A stretch of DNA of 64,000 bases from Microvirga zambiensis WSM3693 (GTDB lineage: Bacteria; Pseudomonadota; Alphaproteobacteria; Rhizobiales; Beijerinckiaceae). Shown piece by piece: positions 34,371-43,275 of the stretch. Where the stretch lies: positions 1 to 64,000 of the forward strand of contig NZ_JAERQD010000032.1 of NCBI RefSeq assembly GCF_016735695.1, read 5' to 3'. The notes below the pieces were generated by a model. It was not told the origin of the DNA. It was given only the letters and a program-made list of their open reading frames with translations, and searched no databases. The translations under genes were made by a program, and so were the position numbers. Each line of letters begins with the position of its first letter. Position 1 is the stretch's first letter.

Positions 34371-35483
34371 CTACACCGGAATTGCATCCAGCGTCTTCGG
34401 CTCCTCGATCACGTGCCCGTTATGGGCCGCTCTGAACGCGGCGGAGGCCTCATAAGCCTGCCGGCGCAGACGCATGATCACGCCCAGGGGGCGATGCGCG
34501 GCAAGTCCATGCCAGGGACTGAAGGACAGGCCTTCGTCGATGGCGGCAATCTTGTCCTCGCTCCAGGCTTCCTGAGGCGCAACCGTGATGCGACCCACGG
34601 AAATATAGGGACTCTGCTCCTCGGGCCACAAGACGGAGGCATCCTCCACAGGCATGGTTTCGAGATCGGTGCAGAGCTGGACCCGGATCTCCCACTCGCC
34701 GCCATGCCGATGGAAGAAATCGACCACCGCCTCGCGGATGCCGTCGGGCCTGCCATTCAGGTCGAGGGGAGCGTCCTTGAGCGCCTTCAGCTCCTCACTC
34801 ACCGGGGCGACCGAGATCTTGGCGATGTAGTCGCCATAGCGGATGGGAGCCTGCGAGAAGAAGGTCTCGCCCAGGATATGCGTCTCCGGATGCCCGCCGA
34901 GCGCCTTCAGCTTCGCGCTCTCGCCGCCGAAGGCCTCGACCAGGGTCTCCAGGCCGCGGGAGACGGTCGAGACGACCTTCTTGGTGCGCTCGAGGCGGTC
35001 GGTGGTCTTTTCCAGCAACTTCAGGTTCTGCGCGAAGCTCTTGGGGCTCGACTGAAAGGCGGGGCCGTTCACAAGTACGAAATCCTGGGTGGTGGCGCCG
35101 TCCGAGCCCGGCAGGCGCTCCCCCTCGGCGCCCGAGACCTTGATCGACACGCCGCGCGGGGTGGAGATGCTGTCGTCGAGAATATCGCCCGGCGTCGTGG
35201 AGAACCTCATCACGAGGGGATAGGTGCCTGGCTTGGCGAAGAGCCCCTGGGCCAGAGCCGGCGGCAGGCCTGGCGGGATATGGAGCTGCCCTTTCAGAAG
35301 ACCGTGGCTCTTGGCATGGACGCTGCGCACCGCGTGGCCGTAATCCTCGAACGTCTTCTCCCGGACCTTGCGCATCGACTCGAGGATGCTCGCCCCGATT
35401 TCCGCCTCCTGCGGATGCGGCGTCTCGACCGAAGGTTCGTAGCGGAGAGGAGAGGCGGGCGGCACACGATCGGCTTGGGACAA
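34371..35483 (-). CDS. Catalase-fold family protein (non-classical)
   Basis: A 370-residue member of the catalase-like superfamily seen in many proteobacteria, shorter than true catalases. The distal-His region is kept (AVRSVHAKSHGLLKGQL), as are LVMRFSTTPGDILDD and TQDFVLVNGPAF. The C-terminal third with the proximal heme Tyr of classical catalases is not clearly seen, so peroxidase or lipid-related roles are as likely as catalase activity. I place the start at a TTG with GGAG 7 nt upstream; upstream codons lack a family match. It probably co-transcribes with msrB and DUF3095. Confidence 0.75.
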   Translation of the reverse strand: MSQADRVPPASPLRYEPSVETPHPQEAEIGASILESMRKVREKTFEDYGHAVRSVHAKSHGLLKGQLHIPPGLPPALAQGLFAKPGTYPLVMRFSTTPGDILDDSISTPRGVSIKVSGAEGERLPGSDGATTQDFVLVNGPAFQSSPKSFAQNLKLLEKTTDRLERTKKVVSTVSRGLETLVEAFGGESAKLKALGGHPETHILGETFFSQAPIRYGDYIAKISVAPVSEELKALKDAPLDLNGRPDGIREAVVDFFHRHGGEWEIRVQLCTDLETMPVEDASVLWPEEQSPYISVGRITVAPQEAWSEDKIAAIDEGLSFSPWHGLAAHRPLGVIMRLRRQAYEASAAFRAAHNGHVIEEPKTLDAIPV

Positions 35484-35649
35484 AGGATGGCTCCGTGGAG
35501 AGGAAGTTTCGCCCGGTTCAGGGCATCCGGGGCAAAGCCGGACCCCGGTAATGGTTCCGAACGGCCGAGGTTGCTGCGGCGTCGTCGCCTGTAAATCTCT
35601 CCCGCGTCTGTGCTTTATTATCCGGCCCGGCGCTGCTAAAAGGCTCGTC

Positions 35650-35724
35650 ATGCCCATGGGTTCTCAGGATCTGCCGGTGGCCCGCATAGGTGCTGCGCGA
35701 ATTATCGGCCCGGCTTTCGCATGA
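35650..35724 (+). CDS. Possible 24-codon leader peptide upstream of ileS
   Basis: A short open frame with AAAAGG 6 nt before its ATG encodes 24 residues, including an Ile-Ile pair (ATT ATC) at codons 18-19. These codons lie immediately before a stable hairpin (35709-35740) that overlaps the stop codon. The layout resembles an attenuation leader responding to Ile-tRNA, but there is no T run after the hairpin and no second exclusive hairpin was worked out. The rest of the 330-base gap before ileS shows nothing else. Speculative. Confidence 0.3.
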   Translation: MPMGSQDLPVARIGAARIIGPAFA

Positions 35725-35740
35725 CCTGCGAAGGTCCGGG
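35709..35740 (+). promoter_or_regulatory. Hairpin in the ileS upstream region
   Basis: CCCGG (35709-35713) pairs with CCGGG (35736-35740), and TTCGCA (35716-35721) with TGCGAA (35727-35732), around a 5 nt loop. It lies between the catalase-like gene and ileS. Confidence 0.5.
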
Positions 35741-35816
35741 ATCCTAGCCGTTCGCCCCTGACAGAAGCACGATGCGCCCGCCTGACTTACGGGCCACCCA
35801 AGACCGATTGACCGTC

Positions 35817-38765
35817 ATGACCGACAAGCCTGAAAGCGCCGCCCGCGACTATTCCGAAACCCTGTTCCTGCCCCAGACCGAGTTCCCCATGCGGGCCGGC
35901 CTGCCGCAGCGCGAGCCGCAGCTCCTGCAGCGCTGGAACGAGAACAAGCTCTATGAGCGCCTGCGCGAGGTCCAGAAGGGCCGCCCGCGCTTCGTGCTGC
36001 ATGACGGCCCTCCCTACGCCAACGGCAACATCCATATCGGCCACGCCCTCAACAAGATCCTGAAGGACATGGTCGTCCGCTCGCAGGGCATGCTCGGCTT
36101 CGATTCCAACTACGTGCCGGGCTGGGACTGCCACGGCCTGCCGATCGAGTGGAAGATCGAGGAGGAATACCGCGCCAAGGGCAAGAACAAGGACGATGTG
36201 AACATCGTCGAGTTCCGCCGCGAGTGCCGGGCCTTTGCCGAGAAGTGGATCGACGTGCAGCGCGAGGAGTTCAAGCGCCTCGGCGTCGAGGGCGACTGGA
36301 CGAATCCCTACCAGACCATGTCCTTCGACGCGGAAGCGCAGATCGCCCGCGAGATCATGAAGTTCGCGGTGAGCGACCAGCTCTATCGCGGCTCGAAGCC
36401 GGTCATGTGGTCCTCCGTCGAGAGGACGGCGCTCGCCGAGGCGGAGGTCGAGTATCACGAGAAGACCTCGCCCACGATCTGGGTGAAGTTCAAGATCACC
36501 AACACGCTCGACGGCGATCTCGACGGTGCCTCGGTGGTCATCTGGACGACGACGCCCTGGACGATCCCGGCGAACCGCGCCATCGCCTACGGCGAGAACA
36601 TCGCCTACGGCCTCTATCAGGTGACGGAAGCAGCCGACGACAACTGGGCCAAGGTGGGCGACCGCCTCGTCATCGCCGACAAGCTCGCGGCCGACGTGTT
36701 CGCGGCGGCGCGCGTCGTCGCTTACGAGCGCGTGAAGGACGTGCTGCCGGTGATGATCGAGCGCTGCGCGCATCCTTTCCGCGGACTGGACGGCGCCGAC
36801 GGCTATTGGGATTTCGGCGTGCCGGTGCTGCCGGCCGATTACGTCACGGACGATGCCGGCACGGGCTTCGTGCATACGGCTCCCGGCCATGGCGCGGACG
36901 ACTACAACACTTACGTGAAGCACCGCGACGTGTTCGCCGCCTGCGGCACGAAGGAAGTGCCGCATACGGTGTCTCCGGACTCGTCCTACTTCCCCGACGT
37001 GCCGTTCTTCGCGGGCGAGCGCATCTATGACGACAAGGGCAAAGATGCGGGCGCCAACGAGGCGGTGATCAAGAAGCTCGTCGAGGTCGGTGCGCTGATC
37101 GCGCGCGGGCGCCTCAAGCACCAGTATCCGCATTCCTGGCGCTCGAAAGGTCCGCTGATCTTCCGCAACACGCCGCAATGGTTCATCTCCATGGACAAGC
37201 TGCTCGACAACAAGGGCGACACCCTGCGTCAGCGCGCTCTTCATGCGATCAAGACCGTGGAATGGGTGCCGGAGTCCGGCGAGAACCGCATCAACGGCAT
37301 GATCGAGAACCGGCCCGACTGGGTGGTTTCGCGTCAGCGCGCCTGGGGCGTGCCGATCGCCGTCTTCGTGAAGAAGGGTACGAACGAGATCCTCAAGGAC
37401 GATCGCGTCAACGACGCGATCGCCGCGGCCTTCGAGAAGGAGGGCGCGGATGCGTGGTATGCGAATGACGGATCGCGCTTCCTGAAGGCGGGCGGCTACG
37501 ACCTCGACGATTTCGACAAGATCGACGACATCCTCGACGTGTGGTTCGATTCCGGCTGCACCCACGCCTTCGCCCTCGAGAAGCGCGACGACCTGAAGGT
37601 GACGCGTAAGGTCGATGGCGGGCCCGATCAGGTCATGTACCTCGAAGGCTCGGACCAGCATCGCGGCTGGTTCCACTCCTCACTGCTCGAGAGCTGCGGC
37701 ACGCGCGGACGCGCGCCCTACGATATCGTTCTGACCCACGGCTTCGTCCTCGACGAGAAGGGGCAGAAGATGTCGAAGTCGCTCGGCAACGTGGTCGCGC
37801 CGCAGAAGGTGATCCAGGATTCCGGCGCCGACATCCTGCGCCTCTGGGTGGCGGCTTCCGATTATTCGGACGATCTGCGCATCGGCCCTGAAATCCTGAA
37901 GACCTTCGTCGAGACCTATCGCAAGCTGCGCAACACGATCCGCTGGATGCTGGGCTCGCTGGCGCATTTCCGCGAGGCCGACAAGGTCGCGTTCAAGGAG
38001 ATGCCGGAGCTCGAGCGCTTCGTCCTGCATCGTCTCGCCGAGCTCGATGGCGATATGCGCGAGGCCTACAGCACCTTCGACTACAAGCGGGTGATCGCGC
38101 TTCTGAACTCGTTCATGACCACGGATCTGTCGGCCTTCTATTTCGACATCCGCAAGGACGCGCTCTATTGCGATCCGATCTCCGGCAAAGTGCGCAAGAG
38201 CGCGCTCACGGTAATCGACCAGGTCTTCCGCTGCGTGGCGACCTGGATCGCGCCGATCCTCGCCTTCACGGCCGAGGAGGCGTGGCTCGCGCGCTATCCG
38301 GAAGCGGAGTCCGTGCATCTCGAAACTTTCCCGCAGGTGCCGGCCGAATGGCGCGACGAGGCGCTGGCCGAGCGCTGGGCCAAGGTGCGCCGCGTCCGCC
38401 GCGTCGTCACGGGTGCGCTCGAGATCGAGCGGGCGCAGAAGCGCATCGGCGCGAGCCTCGAGGCGGCGCCCGTAGTGCACATCGCCGACGAGAACCTGCT
38501 CAAGGCCGTGCAGGGCCTCGACCTCGCCGAGATCTGCATCACCTCCGGCATCCAGGTCGTGCAGGGCGAGGGCCCGGCCGAGGCCTTCCGTCTCGAAGAT
38601 GTGAAGGGCGTGGCTGTCGTGCCGGCTCTGGCGCAGGGCCGCAAATGCGCCCGCTCTTGGAAGGTGACGCCCGATGTCGGCGCCGATCCCGACTATCCGG
38701 ACGTGACGCCCCGCGACGCGGAGGCTCTGCGCGAATGGGATCAGCTCAAGGCGGCGGCCGAATGA
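35817..38765 (+). CDS. ileS: Isoleucyl-tRNA synthetase
   Basis: A 982-residue class Ia synthetase that charges tRNA-Ile in the cytosol. It has [16 protein letters not shown] (HIGH), the editing-domain [26 protein letters not shown], and [11 protein letters not shown] (KMSKS). The C-terminal zinc-ribbon region is degenerate: [17 protein letters not shown] keeps one Cys, and the expected later Cys pair is replaced (VTPRDAEAL). The start is set at [17 protein letters not shown], the usual N terminus of this lineage; an ATG 15 codons upstream is possible. Its stop overlaps the lspA ATG by 4 nt. Confidence 0.98.
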   Translation: MTDKPESAARDYSETLFLPQTEFPMRAGLPQREPQLLQRWNENKLYERLREVQKGRPRFVLHDGPPYANGNIHIGHALNKILKDMVVRSQGMLGFDSNYVPGWDCHGLPIEWKIEEEYRAKGKNKDDVNIVEFRRECRAFAEKWIDVQREEFKRLGVEGDWTNPYQTMSFDAEAQIAREIMKFAVSDQLYRGSKPVMWSSVERTALAEAEVEYHEKTSPTIWVKFKITNTLDGDLDGASVVIWTTTPWTIPANRAIAYGENIAYGLYQVTEAADDNWAKVGDRLVIADKLAADVFAAARVVAYERVKDVLPVMIERCAHPFRGLDGADGYWDFGVPVLPADYVTDDAGTGFVHTAPGHGADDYNTYVKHRDVFAACGTKEVPHTVSPDSSYFPDVPFFAGERIYDDKGKDAGANEAVIKKLVEVGALIARGRLKHQYPHSWRSKGPLIFRNTPQWFISMDKLLDNKGDTLRQRALHAIKTVEWVPESGENRINGMIENRPDWVVSRQRAWGVPIAVFVKKGTNEILKDDRVNDAIAAAFEKEGADAWYANDGSRFLKAGGYDLDDFDKIDDILDVWFDSGCTHAFALEKRDDLKVTRKVDGGPDQVMYLEGSDQHRGWFHSSLLESCGTRGRAPYDIVLTHGFVLDEKGQKMSKSLGNVVAPQKVIQDSGADILRLWVAASDYSDDLRIGPEILKTFVETYRKLRNTIRWMLGSLAHFREADKVAFKEMPELERFVLHRLAELDGDMREAYSTFDYKRVIALLNSFMTTDLSAFYFDIRKDALYCDPISGKVRKSALTVIDQVFRCVATWIAPILAFTAEEAWLARYPEAESVHLETFPQVPAEWRDEALAERWAKVRRVRRVVTGALEIERAQKRIGASLEAAPVVHIADENLLKAVQGLDLAEICITSGIQVVQGEGPAEAFRLEDVKGVAVVPALAQGRKCARSWKVTPDVGADPDYPDVTPRDAEALREWDQLKAAAE

Positions 38766-39358
38766 GCAAGCCCGACGACACCGGCGCTCCGCTGACCGAG
38801 GCAGCGGAGAAGCGCCCACGTGCCGCGAGCCGGCCGCGCAGCCCGAAGGGCAGGGCGCGCCCGGCAACGAAAGGCTTTTCCGCAGCTGCGGTCCTGGGCT
38901 TCTCGATTGCCCTGATCACCCTCGTTCTCGATCAGGTGACGAAGATCTACACCCTGTTCGTCTACGACCTGCCGGTGAAGGAGCCGGTGGAGTTTGCCCC
39001 CTTCGTCAACCTCATCGTGGTCTGGAACCGGGGCATTTCCTACGGCCTGTTCCAGCAGAATTCCGAACTCGGCCGCTGGGGCCTGATCGTCATCTCGATC
39101 ATCGCCGCCATCGGCCTGTCGATCTGGATCCGCCGCACCAATGCCAAGCTTCTCGCGGCCTCCCTCGGCCTGATCGTGGGCGGTGCCGTCGGCAATGTGA
39201 TCGACCGGCTGGCCTATGGCGCCGTGTTCGATTTCATCCAGTTCCAGATCGGTTCCTGGTCCTGGTATGTGTTCAATGTGGCCGATGCCGCTATCGTTGC
39301 GGGGGTGGTCGGTTTGCTTTATGACTCCTTCTTCCTTGAAGGGCGGCGGGCAAAATAA
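38762..39358 (+). CDS. lspA: Lipoprotein signal peptidase (signal peptidase II)
   Basis: A 198-residue inner-membrane aspartic protease that cleaves signal peptides of prolipoproteins. Four helices are seen. The two catalytic Asp lie in GNVIDRL and FNVADAA, and the family pattern [12 protein letters not shown] is complete. It carries a 35-residue basic, disordered N-terminal extension ([20 protein letters not shown]) that E. coli LspA lacks. The ATG overlaps the ileS stop (ATGA), so both are co-translated, as in many bacteria. The DUF3035-like gene follows after 92 bp. Confidence 0.97.
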   Translation: MSKPDDTGAPLTEAAEKRPRAASRPRSPKGRARPATKGFSAAAVLGFSIALITLVLDQVTKIYTLFVYDLPVKEPVEFAPFVNLIVVWNRGISYGLFQQNSELGRWGLIVISIIAAIGLSIWIRRTNAKLLAASLGLIVGGAVGNVIDRLAYGAVFDFIQFQIGSWSWYVFNVADAAIVAGVVGLLYDSFFLEGRRAK

Positions 39359-39450
39359 CGATATCCTCAAAATAACGATATCTTATGGCGTCTGCTGCCA
39401 TATGTTCGCCAGAATGAGCGATCAGGCCTTCCGGCCACAACGAGAAACTA

Positions 39451-40101
39451 ATGGTGGGTGCCATGAAGGGAATGAGAATCATAGGCCTTGCGGGGGCCTT
39501 CGCGCTTCTGGTCGCCGCCACCGGCGCGTCGGCGCAGGAAGGCGAGGCGATGAAGAGCATTCTCGGCGCCATCGGCATCATTCCCAAGGAAAAGGCGCCC
39601 ATCACCTACAATGAGCGTGCGCCGCTCGTGCTTCCCCCCAGCATGAATCTTCCGGCTCCCGTTCCAGGCGGCGGTGCCGAGGCGCGTAACGGCAATTGGC
39701 CGAAGGATCCGGATGTGGCAGCACGCCGCAAGGCCTCCGCCGAGGCGCGGACGCCTTATACCAGCTCCGAGCTCTACAAGAACACCGAGGGTCATCGCCT
39801 CTCGATCGAGGAAATGCGCGCCGGCCGCAACCCGAACAACATCGTGACGGCACCGCCGACCAAGGTCGATCGCCAGACCGATGTCAGCCGCATGACCCCC
39901 GACGAGCTGCGTGCCTTCGCCAAGGACGACAAGCCGGAGCTGCAAGGCAACGGAATCGATCGCCGTTACCTCAGCGATCCTCCGGGCGATCTGCTCAAGG
40001 CGCAGGGCGGCCGCCGCCTCAAGGCCTCCGCCGATCCGGCTCCGATGGGGGATCCCGACAGCCCCGCCGCCTATCTCCGTCAGCAGCAGAGCAGGCAGTA
40101 A
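39451..40101 (+). CDS. DUF3035-like exported protein (BamF-related candidate)
   Basis: A 216-residue exported protein. The signal peptide ends GASAQ at about residue 29. It is followed by KAPITYNERAPLVLPPSMNLP, which matches the core of DUF3035 proteins, some of which (Caulobacter BamF) belong to the outer-membrane assembly machine. The lipobox Cys of BamF is absent here, so lipoprotein status is doubtful. The rest is hydrophilic with many charged residues. Its place between lspA and the M16 peptidase genes agrees with an envelope role. Which of two nearby ATGs starts it is unclear. Confidence 0.65.
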   Translation: MVGAMKGMRIIGLAGAFALLVAATGASAQEGEAMKSILGAIGIIPKEKAPITYNERAPLVLPPSMNLPAPVPGGGAEARNGNWPKDPDVAARRKASAEARTPYTSSELYKNTEGHRLSIEEMRAGRNPNNIVTAPPTKVDRQTDVSRMTPDELRAFAKDDKPELQGNGIDRRYLSDPPGDLLKAQGGRRLKASADPAPMGDPDSPAAYLRQQQSRQ

Positions 40102-40122
40102 ACCTTGTCTCTTCCCACTTCC

Positions 40123-40155
40123 TTCAGGCGAACGGGTTCACCCGCTTCGCCTGAA
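40123..40155. repeat. Perfect intergenic inverted repeat
   Basis: TTCAGGCGAA and TTCGCCTGAA (10 bp arms) enclose a second short stem CGGGT/ACCCG. It lies 22 bp after the DUF3035-like gene. With no T run it may be a Rho-aided or processing stem between that gene and the M16 pair. Confidence 0.6.
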
Positions 40156-40317
40156 AACGTTATGGGGGCTGTGAAAAGCCAAGCCTGGTCCCGTCTGCCC
40201 GCACGGATGGCCCATACCGGAAAAGATGCGCTGCTCCGCTTGCCTAGCCGCCTAATTTGGCTATCCCCGTAGGAGCCATCCTGCGAAATGATTTGTTGTC
40301 GCCAAGGTTGAATCGTC

Positions 40318-41649
40318 ATGGACACTGCTTCAAAGCCCCTACTTCGCGCCGACGCCGCCTCTTTCGGGCGAACGGAGGGCAGCGGTCCGAGCCTGTCGTC
40401 CTTCACCCTCGACAACGGTCTCGATGTCGTCGTCATTCCGGATCGCCGCGTTCCCGTCGCCACCCACATGATCTGGTACCGCAATGGTTCCGCTGACGAT
40501 CCGCTTGGCCAATCGGGCATCGCGCATTTCCTCGAGCACCTGATGTTCAAGGGCACCGAGAAGCATCCGGCGGGCGAGTTCTCGAAAGTCGTCTCGGGCC
40601 TCGGCGGTCAGGAGAACGCTTTCACCTCTTTCGACTACACCGCCTATTTCCAGCGCGTCGCGCGCGAAAATCTCAAGACGATGATGGAGTTCGAGGCAGA
40701 CCGCATGACGAACCTCCTGCTGGAGGAATCCGTCATCGCTCCGGAGCGCGACGTGGTGCTGGAAGAGCGCCGCATGCGCGTCGAGACCGATCCATCGGCG
40801 CAGCTCTCGGAAGCGATGGCGGCCTCGCTTTTCGTGCATCACCCCTATGGTATTCCGATCATCGGCTGGATGCATGAGATCGAGACGCTCAATCGCGATC
40901 ACGCGCTCGACTATTACCGCCGCTTCTATACGCCTGAGAACGGCATTCTCGTCGTTGCCGGCGACGTGACCGAGGACGAGGTGCGCCGCCTGGCGGATGC
41001 CACCTATGGCCGCATCGCGCCGCAGGGCAAGCGTCCGCTTCGTGTGCGCCCGCGCGAGCCGGAGCCTGTCGCGGCACGCCACATCACTGTTGCCGATCCG
41101 AAGGTCGAGCAGCCGACCCTGCAGCGGCTCTATCTGGTCCCGTCCTGCCGCACGGCCTCGCAGCGCGACTGCTATGCGCTCGAGCTTCTCGCCGAGGTGA
41201 TCGGCGGCGGCCCGACCTCGTACCTTTACCGCAAGCTCGTGATGGAACGCGGCATCGCGGTGAATGCCGGCGCCTGGTACATGTCGTCCGCCATGGAGGA
41301 CACGCGCTTCTGCGTCTATGCGGTTCCGGCCGAGGGCGTGTCGCTCCAGGCGCTGGAAGAGGCGGTCGATCAGGTGCTCAACACGATTTCCGCCGAGGCG
41401 CTGGACGCGGATTCCATCGAGCGCGCCAAGACGCGCCTCGTGGCCGAGACGATCTATTCCACCGACAGCCAGTCCTCGCTCGCCCGCATCTATGGGTCGG
41501 CGCTCGCCATCGGCGAGACCATCGAGGAGGTGCGCCGCTGGCCGGTCGAGATCGAGACCGTCATGAAGGACGATCTCGCCTCCGCGGCGGAGCGCTATCT
41601 CATCCCGCGCCGTTCCGTGACGGGCTATCTGCAGAAGTCGGCTTCCTGA
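40318..41649 (+). CDS. M16 family zinc metallopeptidase, catalytic subunit
   Basis: A 443-residue pitrilysin-fold protease related to the beta subunit of mitochondrial processing peptidase. The inverted zinc motif HxxEH is present (IAHFLEHLMFKGT), with the downstream Glu in ENLKTMMEFEADRM. Start to end it covers two M16 half-domains (N-terminal catalytic and C-terminal around LQRLYLVPSCRTASQ). No signal peptide is evident, so it may be cytosolic, or its N terminus may extend; the ATG has only a weak site. It is followed after 26 bp by the second M16 gene, with which it should form a heterodimer. Confidence 0.92.
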   Translation: MDTASKPLLRADAASFGRTEGSGPSLSSFTLDNGLDVVVIPDRRVPVATHMIWYRNGSADDPLGQSGIAHFLEHLMFKGTEKHPAGEFSKVVSGLGGQENAFTSFDYTAYFQRVARENLKTMMEFEADRMTNLLLEESVIAPERDVVLEERRMRVETDPSAQLSEAMAASLFVHHPYGIPIIGWMHEIETLNRDHALDYYRRFYTPENGILVVAGDVTEDEVRRLADATYGRIAPQGKRPLRVRPREPEPVAARHITVADPKVEQPTLQRLYLVPSCRTASQRDCYALELLAEVIGGGPTSYLYRKLVMERGIAVNAGAWYMSSAMEDTRFCVYAVPAEGVSLQALEEAVDQVLNTISAEALDADSIERAKTRLVAETIYSTDSQSSLARIYGSALAIGETIEEVRRWPVEIETVMKDDLASAAERYLIPRRSVTGYLQKSAS

Positions 41650-41675
41650 GCGCCTGCACAAGAACTGAGGTAACC

Positions 41676-42953
41676 ATGACAGCTTCTGTCGAAACCCGGT
41701 CTTCGTCGCCCACGACGGTGAACGCGCTGACTTCGCCCGGCGGCGTCGAGGCGTGGCACGTCGAATCCGACGTGGTGCCGCTGATCGCCGTCTCCTTCAT
41801 CTTCGAAGGCGGATCCGCGCACGATCCCGCGGACAAGCCCGGCGTGGCGCAGATGCTCGCCCGCCTGCTCGACGAGGGCGCGGGCGATTACGATTCCGAT
41901 GCCTTCCAGGAGCGTCTCGCAGCGCGCGCCATCGAGCTGTCGTTCAACGCGGGCAACGATGCTCTCGGCGGTTCATTGAAGACTCTCGTGAAGCATGCGG
42001 ACGAGGCTTTCGAACTCCTGCGCCTCGCGCTCGCGGAGCCGCGCTTCGATCAGGATTCCATCGAGCGCGTGCGCGCGCAGACCATCGCCGGCCTGAAATA
42101 CCAGCAGAACGATCCCGGCGTGATGGCGACGCGCCGTTTCTTCGAAGAAGGCTTTGCCGGTCACCCCTACGGCCGTCCGACCTCCGGCACGCCGGAGAGC
42201 GTTGCGGCGATCACGCGCGACGATCTCATTGCCATGCATCGGGCAATCATCGCCCGCGGCCGCGTCAAGATCGCCGTCGTCGGCGCCATCGGCAGCGACA
42301 ATCTGGCAAACCTGCTCGACAAGGTGTTCGGGGCCCTGCCGGAGGCGAAGCCTCTGAGCGTCATCGAGCCCGCGGCGCTGCATAAGCTCGGCTCGCGCAT
42401 CGTCGTGGATCTCGACGTGCCGCAATCGGTCATCCGCTTCGGCATGAACGGCCTCGCCTGGCGCGACCCCGGCTTCATTCCGGCCTATGTGCTCAACCAC
42501 ATCCTCGGCGGCGGCGCCTTCACCTCGCGCCTGTTCCAGGAAGTGCGCGAGAAGCGCGGCCTCGCCTACAGCGTCGGCACGTCGCTGGTGAGCTACCGCT
42601 CCGCCAGCATGACCTGGGGCTACACGGCGACGAAAAACGAGCGCGTGATTGAGGCGCTCGACGTCATCGCCGACGAGATGGCGAAGCTGACGAGCGAAGG
42701 CCCGTCCGACGACGAGTTGCAGAAGGCCAAGGATTATCTCATCGGCTCCTATGCGCTCGGCTTCGACACCTCGACCAAGATCGCCCACACCCTGGCCCAG
42801 ATCGCCTTCGAGGGCCTCGGCATCGACTATATCGGCCGCCGCAACGGCCTCGTCGCCGCCGTCACCCAAGCCGACATCCGCAACGCCGCCGAACGCATCT
42901 TCGGCGACGGGAAGATGCTGACAGTGATCGCGGGACGGCCGACGGGGGTTTGA
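41676..42953 (+). CDS. M16 family protein, non-catalytic partner
   Basis: A 425-residue M16 homologue without a zinc site: where HxxEH should stand the sequence is AQMLARLLDEGAG. The substrate-clamp Arg/Tyr region typical of M16 partners is present (EVREKRGLAYSVGTSLVSYR). Such a pair, one subunit catalytic and one with the R/Y pair, is the bacterial counterpart of mitochondrial MPP beta/alpha and is common in alphaproteobacteria. GAGG lies 5 nt before the ATG. The two genes form one unit. The real substrate is unknown. Confidence 0.92.
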   Translation: MTASVETRSSSPTTVNALTSPGGVEAWHVESDVVPLIAVSFIFEGGSAHDPADKPGVAQMLARLLDEGAGDYDSDAFQERLAARAIELSFNAGNDALGGSLKTLVKHADEAFELLRLALAEPRFDQDSIERVRAQTIAGLKYQQNDPGVMATRRFFEEGFAGHPYGRPTSGTPESVAAITRDDLIAMHRAIIARGRVKIAVVGAIGSDNLANLLDKVFGALPEAKPLSVIEPAALHKLGSRIVVDLDVPQSVIRFGMNGLAWRDPGFIPAYVLNHILGGGAFTSRLFQEVREKRGLAYSVGTSLVSYRSASMTWGYTATKNERVIEALDVIADEMAKLTSEGPSDDELQKAKDYLIGSYALGFDTSTKIAHTLAQIAFEGLGIDYIGRRNGLVAAVTQADIRNAAERIFGDGKMLTVIAGRPTGV

Positions 42954-43012
42954 TCCGTATCGACGGCCCTGGCGGAACGATCCGCGGAAGGTTGAGGATC
43001 TTAGTTAGTGAC

Positions 43013-43190
43013 TTAAGTTTGGCCCCGCCCCGTCATTCCGGGGCGCCGCAGGCGAACCCGGAACCCATAACCGCCACCCTCGCAGAAAGCGGCGCAACGA
43101 ACGCCGCTCATCTCTATCTTGAGCCGCCGTGGTTATGGGTTCCGGGCTCCGCTGCGCGGCCCCGGAATGACGGGGTGGGCCAAACCGAGT
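43013..43190. repeat. Dispersed palindromic repeat, family A copy 2
   Basis: It has the same outer flanks (TTAAGTTTGGCCCC, GGGCCAAAC) and arms (GTCATTCCGGGG at 43032; CCGGAATGAC ending 43171) as copy 1. The inner loop sequence differs. It fills the gap between the M16 pair and pgi. Confidence 0.85.
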
Positions 43191-43275
43191 CACCGCCTAA
43201 GATCCTCAACCCTAGCCTCGGCCGCTCCTCTGCCCTAATCTTGCACCCCTGCTTTGAACGAGTCGGAGTGTGCTA

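Noticed and set aside
35787-37676. A 629-codon open frame antisense to ileS
   Set aside because: Shadow of ileS codon bias; His/Arg/Leu-rich without any domain-like pattern.
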